Part shown: positions 1-7,683 of the stretch, one piece after another | How positions within the stretch are numbered: position 1 is the first letter of the stretch | Layout of the letters: every line of letters starts with the position of its first letter | Source: Alphaproteobacteria bacterium | GTDB taxonomy: Bacteria; Pseudomonadota; Alphaproteobacteria; Rhizobiales; Aestuariivirgaceae | DNA: 36,476 nucleotides | Assembly: GCA_024642465.1 (NCBI GenBank) | Contig: JAHEBA010000028.1 | Coordinates: 1-36,476 of the forward strand | Direction of reading: 5' to 3' | Notes under the pieces: generated by a model | What the model was told of the DNA's origin: nothing | Seen by the model: the letters and a program-made list of their open reading frames with translations, nothing else | Database searches by the model: none | Program-made: the position numbers and the translations under genes

Positions 1-1
1 C

Positions 2-124
2 TGGATCGAGCGCGCCTCGGCAAGCGTTCTGCTGACCACGGCCCTGTCGGTAGTGACGGTGTCTGGCCTTCTGTACATCGTGACCACGGGTATCCTGCCT
101 CCCGACTGGTGGCCAGCACGTTAG
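2..124 (+). CDS. C-terminal end of a membrane protein (partial)
   Basis: The first 40 codons on the plus strand read open to a TAG at 122-124 and give a hydrophobic segment (ASVLLTTALSVVTVSGLLYI) followed by a short polar tail ending PPDWWPAR. This is most likely the last transmembrane helix and C-terminus of an integral membrane protein that begins outside the window. A transporter subunit would fit the Rieske oxygenase that follows, but too little is visible to name a family. Confidence 0.55.
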   Translation, partial: WIERASASVLLTTALSVVTVSGLLYIVTTGILPPDWWPAR

Positions 125-198
125 AGCGGTACCATTCCGGCTACGTGCGAAGTAGGGTTTCCAATTCCCACGATCTTGGAACGGAGCAGGGCGAACCC

Positions 199-1344
199 AT
201 GAACAGGCACACCAGACCTCTCGAATTGCCGCAGGGCGAGCGCGGCCGGTTCACACTCGATCCGATGACGTCGCCCACCTTGCCATCGCGCTATTACACC
301 GACGAGGCCATCTACCGCGCCGAGATGCGCCAGATCCACCGCAAGAGCTGGTGCTATGTCGGCCATGTCTGCGATGTCGCCGAACCGGGCATGTACTTCA
401 CCGACGTGGTCGGCGAGCAGCCGATGCTGGTGGTCAAGGGCCACGACGGCGAAATCCGCGCGTTCTTCAATGTCTGCCAGCATCGCGGTCACGAGCTGCT
501 GCAAGGCAGGGGGCAACTGAAGACCAAGGGCATATCATGCCCCTATCACGCCTGGTTGTACCGGCTTGACGGCGCGCTGGCGGCAGCCCCGATGACCGAA
601 CATCTGAAGAGCTTCGACAAGTCGCAATACGCCCTCAAGCCCATCGCGATTGGCATCGCAGCCGGTCTCATCTTCGTCAATCTCGACCCGAAAGCTGCAC
701 CTTTCAGCGAAGAGATGGGCGGGTTTGGCGAGAACATCGAGGCTTTTCTGCCCGAGGTGGCAAGCTGGGTCGTCGCGGAACGTCTCCAGTACGACATCAA
801 GGCCAACTGGAAGGTCGTCGTCGACAATTTCTCCGAGGCCTATCATATCCCCATCGCGCACCCGCAATTGTCCAGGGTGCTCGAGCAGGAGATGATGGAG
901 TTTGTCGAGCGCCCACGCTGGACCTTCAACCGGTTCAAGTCGAAGGAGGGCTTTCCCGGTCTCGAACTGACGCCCGGCTCGCCCTACTATGCCTGGCAGG
1001 CCTGGCCGCACCTGTGCATGCTCAGCCTGCCGGGGTCGGACAACCTCGTGGTTCTGCGAATGGCCCCGGACGGCGTGACCAAATGTGCCGAGCGGGTGGA
1101 CATCTACACGCCGGCGGGAGACGCCACCAAAGACCCGAAGATGCTGGCCGTGCGCGACCTGTTCATGCACATGTTCAACATCGAGGACATTTCCATCGTC
1201 GAAAGCGTCCAGCGCGGTCTGCAGTCCATGGGGTTCGACCAGGGTCGATATGTTTGCGACGAGGGCAACTCCTGGTTTTCGGAAATCCAGTTGCACTGGC
1301 TGCACTGGCAGGTGCTCGAGGCGCTCGCGGGCGAGGACGCCTAG
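199..1344 (+). CDS. Rieske non-haem iron oxygenase, alpha subunit (ring-hydroxylating / betaine-demethylase type)
   Basis: A 381-residue oxygenase component that would use electrons from a separate reductase to hydroxylate or demethylate a small substrate. The Rieske [2Fe-2S] ligands are visible as C93-x-H95 and C114-x2-H117. The catalytic domain carries the mononuclear iron motif N210-x2-E213-x2-H216-x4-H221, and the late acidic motif (EDISIVESVQ) probably supplies the third iron ligand. I start at ATG 199, which has AGGG seven bases upstream; the frame is open back to 109, but that extension has no ribosome site and is unlike the family. No reductase or beta subunit lies nearby, so the substrate cannot be inferred. 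Its TAG stop overlaps the stop of the convergent rluA-like gene. Confidence 0.88.
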   Translation: MNRHTRPLELPQGERGRFTLDPMTSPTLPSRYYTDEAIYRAEMRQIHRKSWCYVGHVCDVAEPGMYFTDVVGEQPMLVVKGHDGEIRAFFNVCQHRGHELLQGRGQLKTKGISCPYHAWLYRLDGALAAAPMTEHLKSFDKSQYALKPIAIGIAAGLIFVNLDPKAAPFSEEMGGFGENIEAFLPEVASWVVAERLQYDIKANWKVVVDNFSEAYHIPIAHPQLSRVLEQEMMEFVERPRWTFNRFKSKEGFPGLELTPGSPYYAWQAWPHLCMLSLPGSDNLVVLRMAPDGVTKCAERVDIYTPAGDATKDPKMLAVRDLFMHMFNIEDISIVESVQRGLQSMGFDQGRYVCDEGNSWFSEIQLHWLHWQVLEALAGEDA

Positions 1345-2000
1345 AACGGCTCCAGCGCTTCCAGTCTCAGGCGTGCGCCATCCGCCGGGTGATGCAGCTC
1401 CAGCGTATGGGCGTGCAGCATGAGGCGCGGGGCGGATGAGGCATCGCCATACATCGGGTCACCCAGGATCGGGTACCCAAGTTCCTTCAGGTGCACGCGA
1501 AGCTGGTGCGACCGCCCTGTATGCGGTTCAAGCAGCACGCGGGTGGAGGAGGCGCCTCGTTCAACTACCCGCCACCTTGTGAGCGCCGGTTTGCCCTGCT
1601 CGAAGCAAACCTTCTGCAACGGCCGGTTGGGCCAGTCGGCGATCAGCGGCAGGTCGATCTCGCCTTCATCGATCTCCACCACGCCGGACACGACGGCCAC
1701 ATAGGTCTTGGCGAGCTTGCGGCGTTCAAACTGCAGCCCCAGGTGGCGCTGGGCTTGCGCCGTCATCGCCATCACGACGAGGCCCGACGTATCGCGGTCA
1801 AGACGGTGCACGGTCAGCGCCTGCGGGAAGCGGGCCTGTACGCGCGCTTCCAGGCAATCGGCCAGCGCCTCGCCCTTGCCCGGCACCGACAGAAGGCCTG
1901 ACGGCTTGTCCAGCGCGATCAGGTGGTCGTCCATGAACACCACGGCGAGCCCGTCATCAGGCGGCGGAGAATACAGGTCTGCGGCGGGGCGGACGGTCAT
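1341..2000 (-). CDS. RluA-family RNA pseudouridine synthase
   Basis: A 219-residue enzyme that isomerises specific uridines in rRNA and/or tRNA to pseudouridine. The family signature HRLDRDTSG is at residues 65-73, with D68 as the expected catalytic aspartate. Further RluA-type motifs are the N-terminal LDKPSGLLSVPGKG and the C-terminal PHTGRSHQLRVHL. It has no S4 domain and is short, which resembles RluA (23S U746 / tRNA U32) more than RluC or RluD. Its ATG overlaps the TGA of the upstream MFS gene in an ATGA junction, so the two are probably translationally coupled. Confidence 0.9.
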   Translation of the reverse strand: MTVRPAADLYSPPPDDGLAVVFMDDHLIALDKPSGLLSVPGKGEALADCLEARVQARFPQALTVHRLDRDTSGLVVMAMTAQAQRHLGLQFERRKLAKTYVAVVSGVVEIDEGEIDLPLIADWPNRPLQKVCFEQGKPALTRWRVVERGASSTRVLLEPHTGRSHQLRVHLKELGYPILGDPMYGDASSAPRLMLHAHTLELHHPADGARLRLEALEPF

Positions 2001-3250
2001 GGCCGCCTCAGCGCCAGCCATGCCGCAGCACAGGCCGCCAGCACAACCACCATATTGCCCAATCCGACGCTGCTGACGCTCACGCCGGCATCGAACAGCA
2101 CACCGTAAAGCGCCGGCGACAGGGCGCTGGCGAAGATCATCAGCGCGGTGGCCACGGCCTTGATGGCGCCCAGGTGCTTCACGCCATAGGCCTCTGCCCA
2201 GAACGGTGGCGTTACCGCGCCGGTCATGCCGGACGCCGCGCCGAAGCAAGTGAGTACGCCCGCCGTCCACAACAGGTTGTCGGAGCCGAAGGCGAGGCAG
2301 AAGCCGCCCGCCGCAATGGGCAGCGTGAATACCGGCATCAACCGGCGCGCACCGTGCCGGTCCACAGCCGCGCCCGCCATCAGCGAAGCCACGATGGACG
2401 CCGCCGCATAGGCCATCAGCAGCAGGTACCAGGATTCCAGCGGCCAACCCTTGGTGGCGGCGATGTGCTGGTGATGGAACATAAGGCCCGTGTTGAAGAA
2501 CGACGGTGCGAGGATCACCGGCACCACGCCATAAAAGCGCGGATCGCGCAGCATCTCCGCGCGCGACCATTGCCGGGCCCTCTGCGCGCCTGCGCTGCCG
2601 TGTGCGGGTAGGGGATCGTCGAGGATCGCCATCCGGTCGAGGTAACGCCCGTGCCGGCGCCGGTGGTCTGCGATCAGCGCCAGCAGCAGCGGCAGCACGA
2701 GCCCGGCGCACACCGCCCCGAGGATGAACCACGACGAGCGCCACCCCACGGCCAGGATCAGCGAGGAGATGGTGATCGGCAGCACAGCTTCGGCCAGCGT
2801 GAAGCCCTGGTTGACGATGGCCGAGGCCTTGCCGCGCACCGTTTCGTAGTAGCGGTTCACCGAGGTGACCGCGATGTGGCTCATCAGCCCCTGGCCAAAC
2901 TGACGCAGCAGGAACAACGCCACCAGCAGCCCGGCGGCACCGCCCGCGCTGCCGGCAATGGCGCACGCTACCGCCAGCCCCAGCGTGGTAACGGTGAACA
3001 CCATGCGCAGGTCGTACAGGTCGACCAGCTTGCCCGACCACAGGATCACCGCAGCACTGGCCAGCGTTGCCGCCATGTAGAGCGTGCCGAAGCCGCCGTG
3101 ACTGAGCTCGAACGCGGCGCGCATGTCGGCGTTGAACAGCGAGATCACCAGCGTCTGACCCGGTGCGGACGCCAGCGAGGCAAGCGTGCCGAAGGCCAGC
3201 AGACGCCAGTCCGCAACGAGTTCGGATCGGGTATGACAGGTGCCGCTCAT
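1997..3250 (-). CDS. MFS transporter
   Basis: A 417-residue major facilitator superfamily permease of the inner membrane with about 12 predicted helices. The cytoplasmic loop after helix 2 carries a degenerate MFS signature (SGKLVDLYDLRMVF), and a second basic loop follows helix 6 (ADHRRRHGR). The substrate cannot be read from the sequence. The start at 3250 has a GAAGG ribosome site four bases upstream. It sits between an L,D-transpeptidase gene (78-base gap) and the rluA-like gene (4-base overlap), all on the minus strand, suggesting one transcript. Confidence 0.85.
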   Translation of the reverse strand: MSGTCHTRSELVADWRLLAFGTLASLASAPGQTLVISLFNADMRAAFELSHGGFGTLYMAATLASAAVILWSGKLVDLYDLRMVFTVTTLGLAVACAIAGSAGGAAGLLVALFLLRQFGQGLMSHIAVTSVNRYYETVRGKASAIVNQGFTLAEAVLPITISSLILAVGWRSSWFILGAVCAGLVLPLLLALIADHRRRHGRYLDRMAILDDPLPAHGSAGAQRARQWSRAEMLRDPRFYGVVPVILAPSFFNTGLMFHHQHIAATKGWPLESWYLLLMAYAAASIVASLMAGAAVDRHGARRLMPVFTLPIAAGGFCLAFGSDNLLWTAGVLTCFGAASGMTGAVTPPFWAEAYGVKHLGAIKAVATALMIFASALSPALYGVLFDAGVSVSSVGLGNMVVVLAACAAAWLALRRP

Positions 3251-3328
3251 GGAACCTTCGCTGAGGGGGTGGGCCGGGGCGCAAATCGCGCGCGACCGTG
3301 ACCCAGACCGGCGGCGAAGGCAAGCGCC

Positions 3329-3922
3329 TTACAGGACGATGACGCGGGTGCCGATCTTCACGCGCTTGTACAGGTCGACGACGTGGTGGTTGAGCATGCG
3401 GATGCAGCCCGAGGTGACGGCCTTGCCCAGGTTCCAGGGCTCGTTGGTGCCGTGAATGCGATAGAGCGTGTCCTTGCCGTTGCTGTAGAGATAGAGCGCA
3501 GCCGCGCCGAGCGGGTTGCCCGGTCCGCCGTCCAGCTGCTGCGGCAGGTTCACGCCCTTGGCCCGGGCGCGGGCATGCATTTCGGCAGGCGGCGTCCAGG
3601 CCGGCCACTCGGCCTTGCGGGCAATCTGCGCGGTGCCCTTCCAGCCCATGCCATCGCGGCCCACGCCGACCACGTAGCGCAAGGCCTTGCCGCGGCTGGT
3701 CACGTAGTAGAGCCGTTTGTGCGCAGCCACCACGACGATGGTGCCGGGATCGTATTTCTTCGGGAACGCGATTTCGTCAGGACCGGGCAGCCCGCGCGGA
3801 ATGCCCCCCAGCTTCATGCCGGCAAACAGGCCTTCCGCGCGCGCAATACTGGGGGAGACCGCAAGCAATACCATAGACACCGCCGCCAGCAGGCAGACGG
3901 CAAACCTGACCATCGCGTTCAT
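3329..3922 (-). CDS. L,D-transpeptidase (YkuD domain), exported
   Basis: A periplasmic cysteine transpeptidase of the ErfK/YbiS/YcfS group, which makes 3-3 peptidoglycan cross-links or attaches proteins to the wall. An N-terminal signal peptide probably ends at SIARA (about residue 29). The YkuD catalytic motif is complete: H157 in HGTNEPW and C173 in SGCIRM. Start choice is between GTG at 3928 and ATG at 3922; neither has a strong ribosome site and I prefer the ATG, giving 197 residues. It is probably the first gene of a minus-strand run with the MFS and rluA-like genes. Confidence 0.9.
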   Translation of the reverse strand: MNAMVRFAVCLLAAVSMVLLAVSPSIARAEGLFAGMKLGGIPRGLPGPDEIAFPKKYDPGTIVVVAAHKRLYYVTSRGKALRYVVGVGRDGMGWKGTAQIARKAEWPAWTPPAEMHARARAKGVNLPQQLDGGPGNPLGAAALYLYSNGKDTLYRIHGTNEPWNLGKAVTSGCIRMLNHHVVDLYKRVKIGTRVIVL

Positions 3923-4032
3923 GATCACCCCACTCGTTACGCATACTTACCTGACCAGTGACGTGGTCCGGGTTCGGATTAAACGCGAAGTTGGTTAAGG
4001 CTGCGTAAAACGGCTGGCGACGGCAGGTCCAC

Positions 4033-4077
4033 AAAAGGAAACCGGCCCTTGCGGGGAGGAAAGACCGCAAGGACCGG
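4033..4077 (-). terminator. Rho-independent terminator of glnBA
   Basis: On the minus strand just after glnA, CCGGTCCTTGCGG pairs with CCGCAAGGGCCGG (13 pairs including one G-T wobble) around a 10-base loop, followed by TTTCCTTTT. It lies 29 bases past the glnA stop and should isolate glnBA from the L,D-transpeptidase gene. Confidence 0.85.
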
Positions 4078-4105
4078 CTTCTGAACAAGGTCTAACGAGG
4101 GCGTG

Positions 4106-5527
4106 TTAGACCGAGTAGTACATGTCGTATTCGACCGGGTGCGGGGTCATTTCGTACCGCATGTTCTCTTCCATCTTCAGCTCGATGTAGGCATCGATCT
4201 GGGCGTCGGAGAACACGCCGCCCTTCTTCAGGAACTCGCGGTCGGCATCCAGCGAGGCGAGCGCTTCACGAAGCGAGCCGCACACGGTCGGGATGTCCTT
4301 GAGCTCTTCCGGCGGCAGGTCGTAGAGGTCCTTGTCCATCGGATCACCGGGGTGGATCTTGTTCAGGATGCCGTCCATGCCGGCCATCACCATGGCCGAG
4401 AAGGCCAGGTACGGGTTGGCAGTCGGGTCGGGGAAGCGAACTTCCACGCGCTTGCCCTTCGGCGACGCGGTCCACGGAATACGGCACGAGGCCGAGCGGT
4501 TGCGCGACGAGTAGGCCAGCAGAACCGGGGCTTCATAGCCCGGCACCAGGCGCTTGTACGAGTTGGTGGACGGGTTGGTGAAGGCGTTCAGCGCCTTGGC
4601 GTGCTTGATGATGCCGCCGATGTAGAACAGGCACATTTCCGACAGGTCGGCATACTGGTTGCCGGCAAACAGCGGCTTGCCGTCCTTCCAGATCGACTGG
4701 TGCACGTGCATGCCCGAGCCGTTGTCGCCAAACACCGGCTTCGGCATGAAGGTAACCGTCTTGCCGTACTGGTGCGCCACGTTGTGGATGGCGTACTTAT
4801 AAATCTGCAGGTGGTCGGCGCAGCGCGTCAGGGTCTCGAACTTGATGCCGAGCTCGTGCTGGGCGGCAGCCACCTCGTGGTGGTGCTTTTCAACGATCAC
4901 GCCCATGGATGCCATCGCCGCCAGCATTTCGCCGCGGATGTCCTGGCCGCTATCGATCGGGTTTACCGGGAAGTAGCCGCCCTTGACGCGCGGACGGTGA
5001 CCCATGTTGCCCATCTCGTACTCGGCGTCCATGTTGGACGGCAGTTCGGTCGAGTCCACCTTGAAGCCGGTGTTGTACATGTCGGTCGAAAACCGCACGT
5101 CATCGAACATGAAGAACTCGGCTTCCGGGCCAACCGTGATGGTGTCGCCGATGCCGGTCGACTTCACGTAGGCTTCGGCCTTCTTGGCCGTGGTGCGCGG
5201 GTCGCGATCATAGGCCTCGCCGGTGCCGGGCTCCAGAATGTCGCAGAAGATCGCGGCGGTCTTCTGGGCGTAGAAGGGGTCCATGTGCAGCGACGTCGGG
5301 TCGAGCATGAGCACCATGTCGGACTCGTTGATCGCCTTCCACCCGGCGATGGACGAGCCGTCGAACATCAGGCCGTCGGCGAACACGTCTTCGTCGATGG
5401 TGGAGATGTCCTGGGTCACGTGCTGCATCTTGCCGCGCGTGTCGGTGAAGCGAAGGTCGACATACTTGACGTCGTTTTCCTTCAGGAACTTCATCGCGTC
5501 AGAAACGGATTTTGGTGCTTTTGCCAT
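4106..5527 (-). CDS. glnA: Glutamine synthetase, type I
   Basis: A 473-residue cytoplasmic enzyme that condenses glutamate and ammonia with ATP to glutamine, as a dodecamer. The family motifs are present: the beta-grasp DGSSIAGW near residue 56, metal-binding GPEAEFF near 133, [16 protein letters not shown] near 263, the [17 protein letters not shown] loop, and NRSASCRIP. Tyr402 in [10 protein letters not shown] is the expected adenylylation site, so this is the GSI-beta form controlled by GlnE and PII. Length is normal. It lies 60 bases downstream of glnB with a GAGGG ribosome site and ends at a strong terminator. Confidence 0.98.
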   Translation of the reverse strand: MAKAPKSVSDAMKFLKENDVKYVDLRFTDTRGKMQHVTQDISTIDEDVFADGLMFDGSSIAGWKAINESDMVLMLDPTSLHMDPFYAQKTAAIFCDILEPGTGEAYDRDPRTTAKKAEAYVKSTGIGDTITVGPEAEFFMFDDVRFSTDMYNTGFKVDSTELPSNMDAEYEMGNMGHRPRVKGGYFPVNPIDSGQDIRGEMLAAMASMGVIVEKHHHEVAAAQHELGIKFETLTRCADHLQIYKYAIHNVAHQYGKTVTFMPKPVFGDNGSGMHVHQSIWKDGKPLFAGNQYADLSEMCLFYIGGIIKHAKALNAFTNPSTNSYKRLVPGYEAPVLLAYSSRNRSASCRIPWTASPKGKRVEVRFPDPTANPYLAFSAMVMAGMDGILNKIHPGDPMDKDLYDLPPEELKDIPTVCGSLREALASLDADREFLKKGGVFSDAQIDAYIELKMEENMRYEMTPHPVEYDMYYSV

Positions 5528-5587
5528 CTGTTTTGCCCTCGTAGGTCTTCAGTTGAGTTGGTTTGGGGTTGGTGGAACTGAAAAGGC

Positions 5588-5953
<366 letters not shown>

Positions 5954-6001
5954 TTAGGGCGGTGCCGCTTGTGCCCGCCACTAAGCATTGGTTAACGCGG
6001 T

Positions 6002-6018
6002 TTGCACGAGCCGTGCCA
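6002..6018 (-). promoter_or_regulatory. Sigma-54 (RpoN) promoter of glnBA
   Basis: Read on the minus strand, TGGCACG-GCTC-GTGCAAA carries the -24 GG and -12 GC at the required spacing and differs from the TGGCAC-N5-TTGCW consensus at one position (G for the first T of TTGC). It predicts a start near 5992, leaving a leader of about 65 bases before glnB. The glnB promoters of many alphaproteobacteria are NtrC/RpoN dependent. I did not find a clear NtrC binding site further upstream. Confidence 0.75.
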
Positions 6019-6661
6019 GTTTACGGGGAGGGGGAATATGCAGGAATTTCAGAGTGTTGGGTGGCCGGGTGGAATCAACGCCTGAAAAACAGGCGATTAA
6101 AAATTAGGCGGATGCTGGAAAATTGGGCGATAAAATTGGCAGCATCGGGCATGTGGCCGGCCAACGACTTTGTCATCCTCGGGCTTGTCCCGAGGATCCA
6201 TGAGGAAGTCGACCAGAACGCCGCCGTCAGTTCTGTGATCCCTACGGCAGGCAAGCGTTTTATCTATCTGCGGACTAATGAAGTCGCTCACCCCCAAGTA
6301 GAATGTCAACACTTTCCACAGGTGGCAAAAGCGAGGACTCCACAACCGAAGCGACTCGTGAGAGACTGTACCAACTTGCGGTCCGACTAGGCCCCCATGA
6401 GGACACATGGGCTACCCTTAGCCGGGCAACCGCAAGCCCGTGCCAAAGGCCCCGGGCGCTTCTCAGGAAAAAGAAGCACCTACCCCAGAGAAGGGCGGTG
6501 CAGCACGCTAGGAGTCAATGGTTGTCACACGGGTCCGCAGAAGGCGGTCATGAACGCTAGACACGGTCCGATGCTCCGATAAACGGCGGGTTATCCGTTT
6601 GGTCGGCATGCTTCACGCAACCTTTTGGCTACGTGCGCACGTAAGCCGGAGGGCATTTCCC
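6019..6661. other. Intergenic stretch with many short hairpins, no recognised gene
   Basis: About 640 bases between the glnB promoter and a small ORF. Inverted repeats seen: CGCCTG-AAAAA-CAGGCG (6079-6095); the REP-like palindrome at 6175-6197; CCCATG/CATGGG (6394-6411); CGGGC/GCCCG (6423-6440); GCTTCT/AGAAGC (6458-6477); AAACGG/CCGTTT (6581-6600); and the perfect 14-base palindrome TACGTGCGCACGTA (6630-6643). Short frames exist, for example ATG 6303 and ATG 6397, but they have no ribosome site and no recognisable product. The 6290-6650 part could be a structured RNA. I compared it with tmRNA, RNase P RNA, SRP RNA and 6S RNA features and found no match. Confidence 0.5.
6175..6197. repeat. REP-like palindrome (half element)
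   Basis: ATCCTCGGG-cttgt-CCCGAGGAT is a perfect 9-base inverted repeat preceded by TGTC. This matches the common alphaproteobacterial dispersed repeat beginning GTCATCC and is related to the complete element at 16185-16284. The expected second end (GGATGACA) is not found downstream, so this looks like a truncated or single-ended copy. Confidence 0.7.
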
Positions 6662-6763
6662 ATGTGGAAACGCACCACGGTAACAGTAGAGGTTAAGGTC
6701 AACGTGGCTTCGTGCCTTTACGGCATCGCAGCCATCATAACTGCGATCCGATATCTCCATTAA
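6662..6763 (+). CDS. Putative 33-residue hydrophobic small protein
   Basis: ATG 6662 is preceded by GGAGGG with an 8-base gap, the best ribosome site in the region. The ORF runs 33 codons to TAA at 6761-6763. The product has a short basic N-terminus (MWKRTTV), a VEVKVNV segment, then a hydrophobic stretch (ASCLYGIAAIITAI) that could cross or insert in a membrane, and ends RYLH. A perfect palindrome (6630-6643) lies just before the ribosome site and a strong hairpin (6769-6798) just after the stop. I do not recognise the family. Size and character resemble type I toxin peptides, but that is inference only. Confidence 0.45.
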   Translation: MWKRTTVTVEVKVNVASCLYGIAAIITAIRYLH

Positions 6764-6768
6764 CAGGG

Positions 6769-6798
6769 AGGCTCTAGCTGCTTTTGCGGCCAGAGCCT
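6769..6798 (+). terminator. Strong hairpin after the 33-residue ORF
   Basis: AGGCTCTAGCTGC and GCGGCCAGAGCCT pair around a TTTT loop (13 positions, one T-G wobble, one A-C mismatch), followed by TTTCC. It sits 5 bases after the small ORF stop. The T-tract is short, so termination or transcript stabilisation are both possible. Confidence 0.5.
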
Positions 6799-6924
6799 TT
6801 CCGTATGCCGCCGCTTGGCTTCAAATCTTTGTGCTGCTTTGGTGGCGCTTTTTGGTGTGTGCTTCCCAGTCCGCATGAGCTTAGCGTCGTTTCGTGTTTT
6901 GCCCCTTCTTGCAGGAGTGGTCAT

Positions 6925-7446
6925 TTGTCTGGCGACAAGCTTCAAATACCCCCACCTGGATTGTTTGAACCAATCCTAGGCTCATTAGGACAAATAACTG
7001 TGCATTGGGCGCTCTTGGAACACGCTCTGGGCGCCACATCCTTTGCAATTTTCACGCACGTTCCTGAGACGCTGGGACACCAATTTCCACCGCGCGAGCT
7101 ATCCAAGAAGACGAGTTTCGTAAAAGAGGCCGTTCAAACGAATGGGAAGCTTAGAAAGTTCAAAAACTTTGGAACAAGCCTAATGAACGACATTGAGGCT
7201 TCGGCTCAAGACAGGAATTTTCTCATTCATGGATACATAGACGGTTTTATCCTCGAAACCGAGCAGACCACTTTTTCCAGAACAGACATGAAGGGCATCA
7301 AGCCTAAAAAAGCCAAACGCCTCTATTCATTCTATGACATCAGAAAGATCGCTGAGGACTCTCTAACACTAGCCCAGCGAACAAACATGTTTGCAAATAG
7401 CGTTCTTCAGGAGTTTGTGCCGGAGGACGAGAGAAACGATTTCTGA
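6925..7446 (+). CDS. HEPN-like hypothetical protein
   Basis: A predicted 173-residue, mostly helical protein. I choose TTG at 6925 because GGAG lies eight bases upstream and recognisable protein-like sequence begins there; the frame is open back to 6784, but that part is low in protein character. The segment with R97-N98-x3-H102 (AQDRNFLIHGYIDGF) matches the R-x4-H active-site motif of HEPN-fold proteins, many of which are RNases in toxin-antitoxin and defence systems. The N-terminal GQITVHWALLEHAL helix resembles uncharacterised proteins of this type. Base composition is clearly AT-richer than its neighbours, suggesting recent acquisition. No antitoxin or nucleotidyltransferase partner is evident. 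Confidence 0.6.
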   Translation: MSGDKLQIPPPGLFEPILGSLGQITVHWALLEHALGATSFAIFTHVPETLGHQFPPRELSKKTSFVKEAVQTNGKLRKFKNFGTSLMNDIEASAQDRNFLIHGYIDGFILETEQTTFSRTDMKGIKPKKAKRLYSFYDIRKIAEDSLTLAQRTNMFANSVLQEFVPEDERNDF

Positions 7447-7683
7447 TGACACCTCAGACAGCAGACCGCCGCTGTTCTCACAATCATGAATCAACCGAAC
7501 AAAGTCATTCGCAATTGTAGCACCGGCCTGTGTCGCTTCTCTTGGCATCGCCGTGCTGTAGGGGCAGATGCATAGCCGCTTCGTAATCTCCCACCCCACC
7601 ACATTGACGAACCGCTCAGGAAGCCGCACATACGGGGCGGAAATCGCCGGGGGGCACTTCACCACCGCAGGACCTGACCGACC

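Noticed and set aside
1341..3608. A 755-codon open frame on the minus strand
   Set aside because: It mixes the true rluA-like frame at its end with out-of-frame reading through the MFS and L,D-transpeptidase genes; the latter part is Arg/Pro-rich shadow sequence.
6303..6582. Short plus-strand ORFs starting at 6303 and 6397
   Set aside because: No ribosome sites, odd composition and several hairpins inside; better explained as RNA-structured or non-coding DNA.
6290..6800. tmRNA, RNase P RNA, SRP RNA or 6S RNA
   Set aside because: No tag-peptide frame, no conserved RNase P core, no SRP tetraloop motif and no 6S context could be seen.
6760..6945. A 61-codon basic ORF on the minus strand (KTRNDAKLMRTGKHTPKSA)
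   Set aside because: Starts at TTG without a ribosome site and crosses the hairpin and the HEPN-like start; no family recognised. Not excluded, only unsupported.
7447..7683. An additional gene between the HEPN-like gene and the sodium channel
   Set aside because: No frame with a ribosome site; treated as intergenic.
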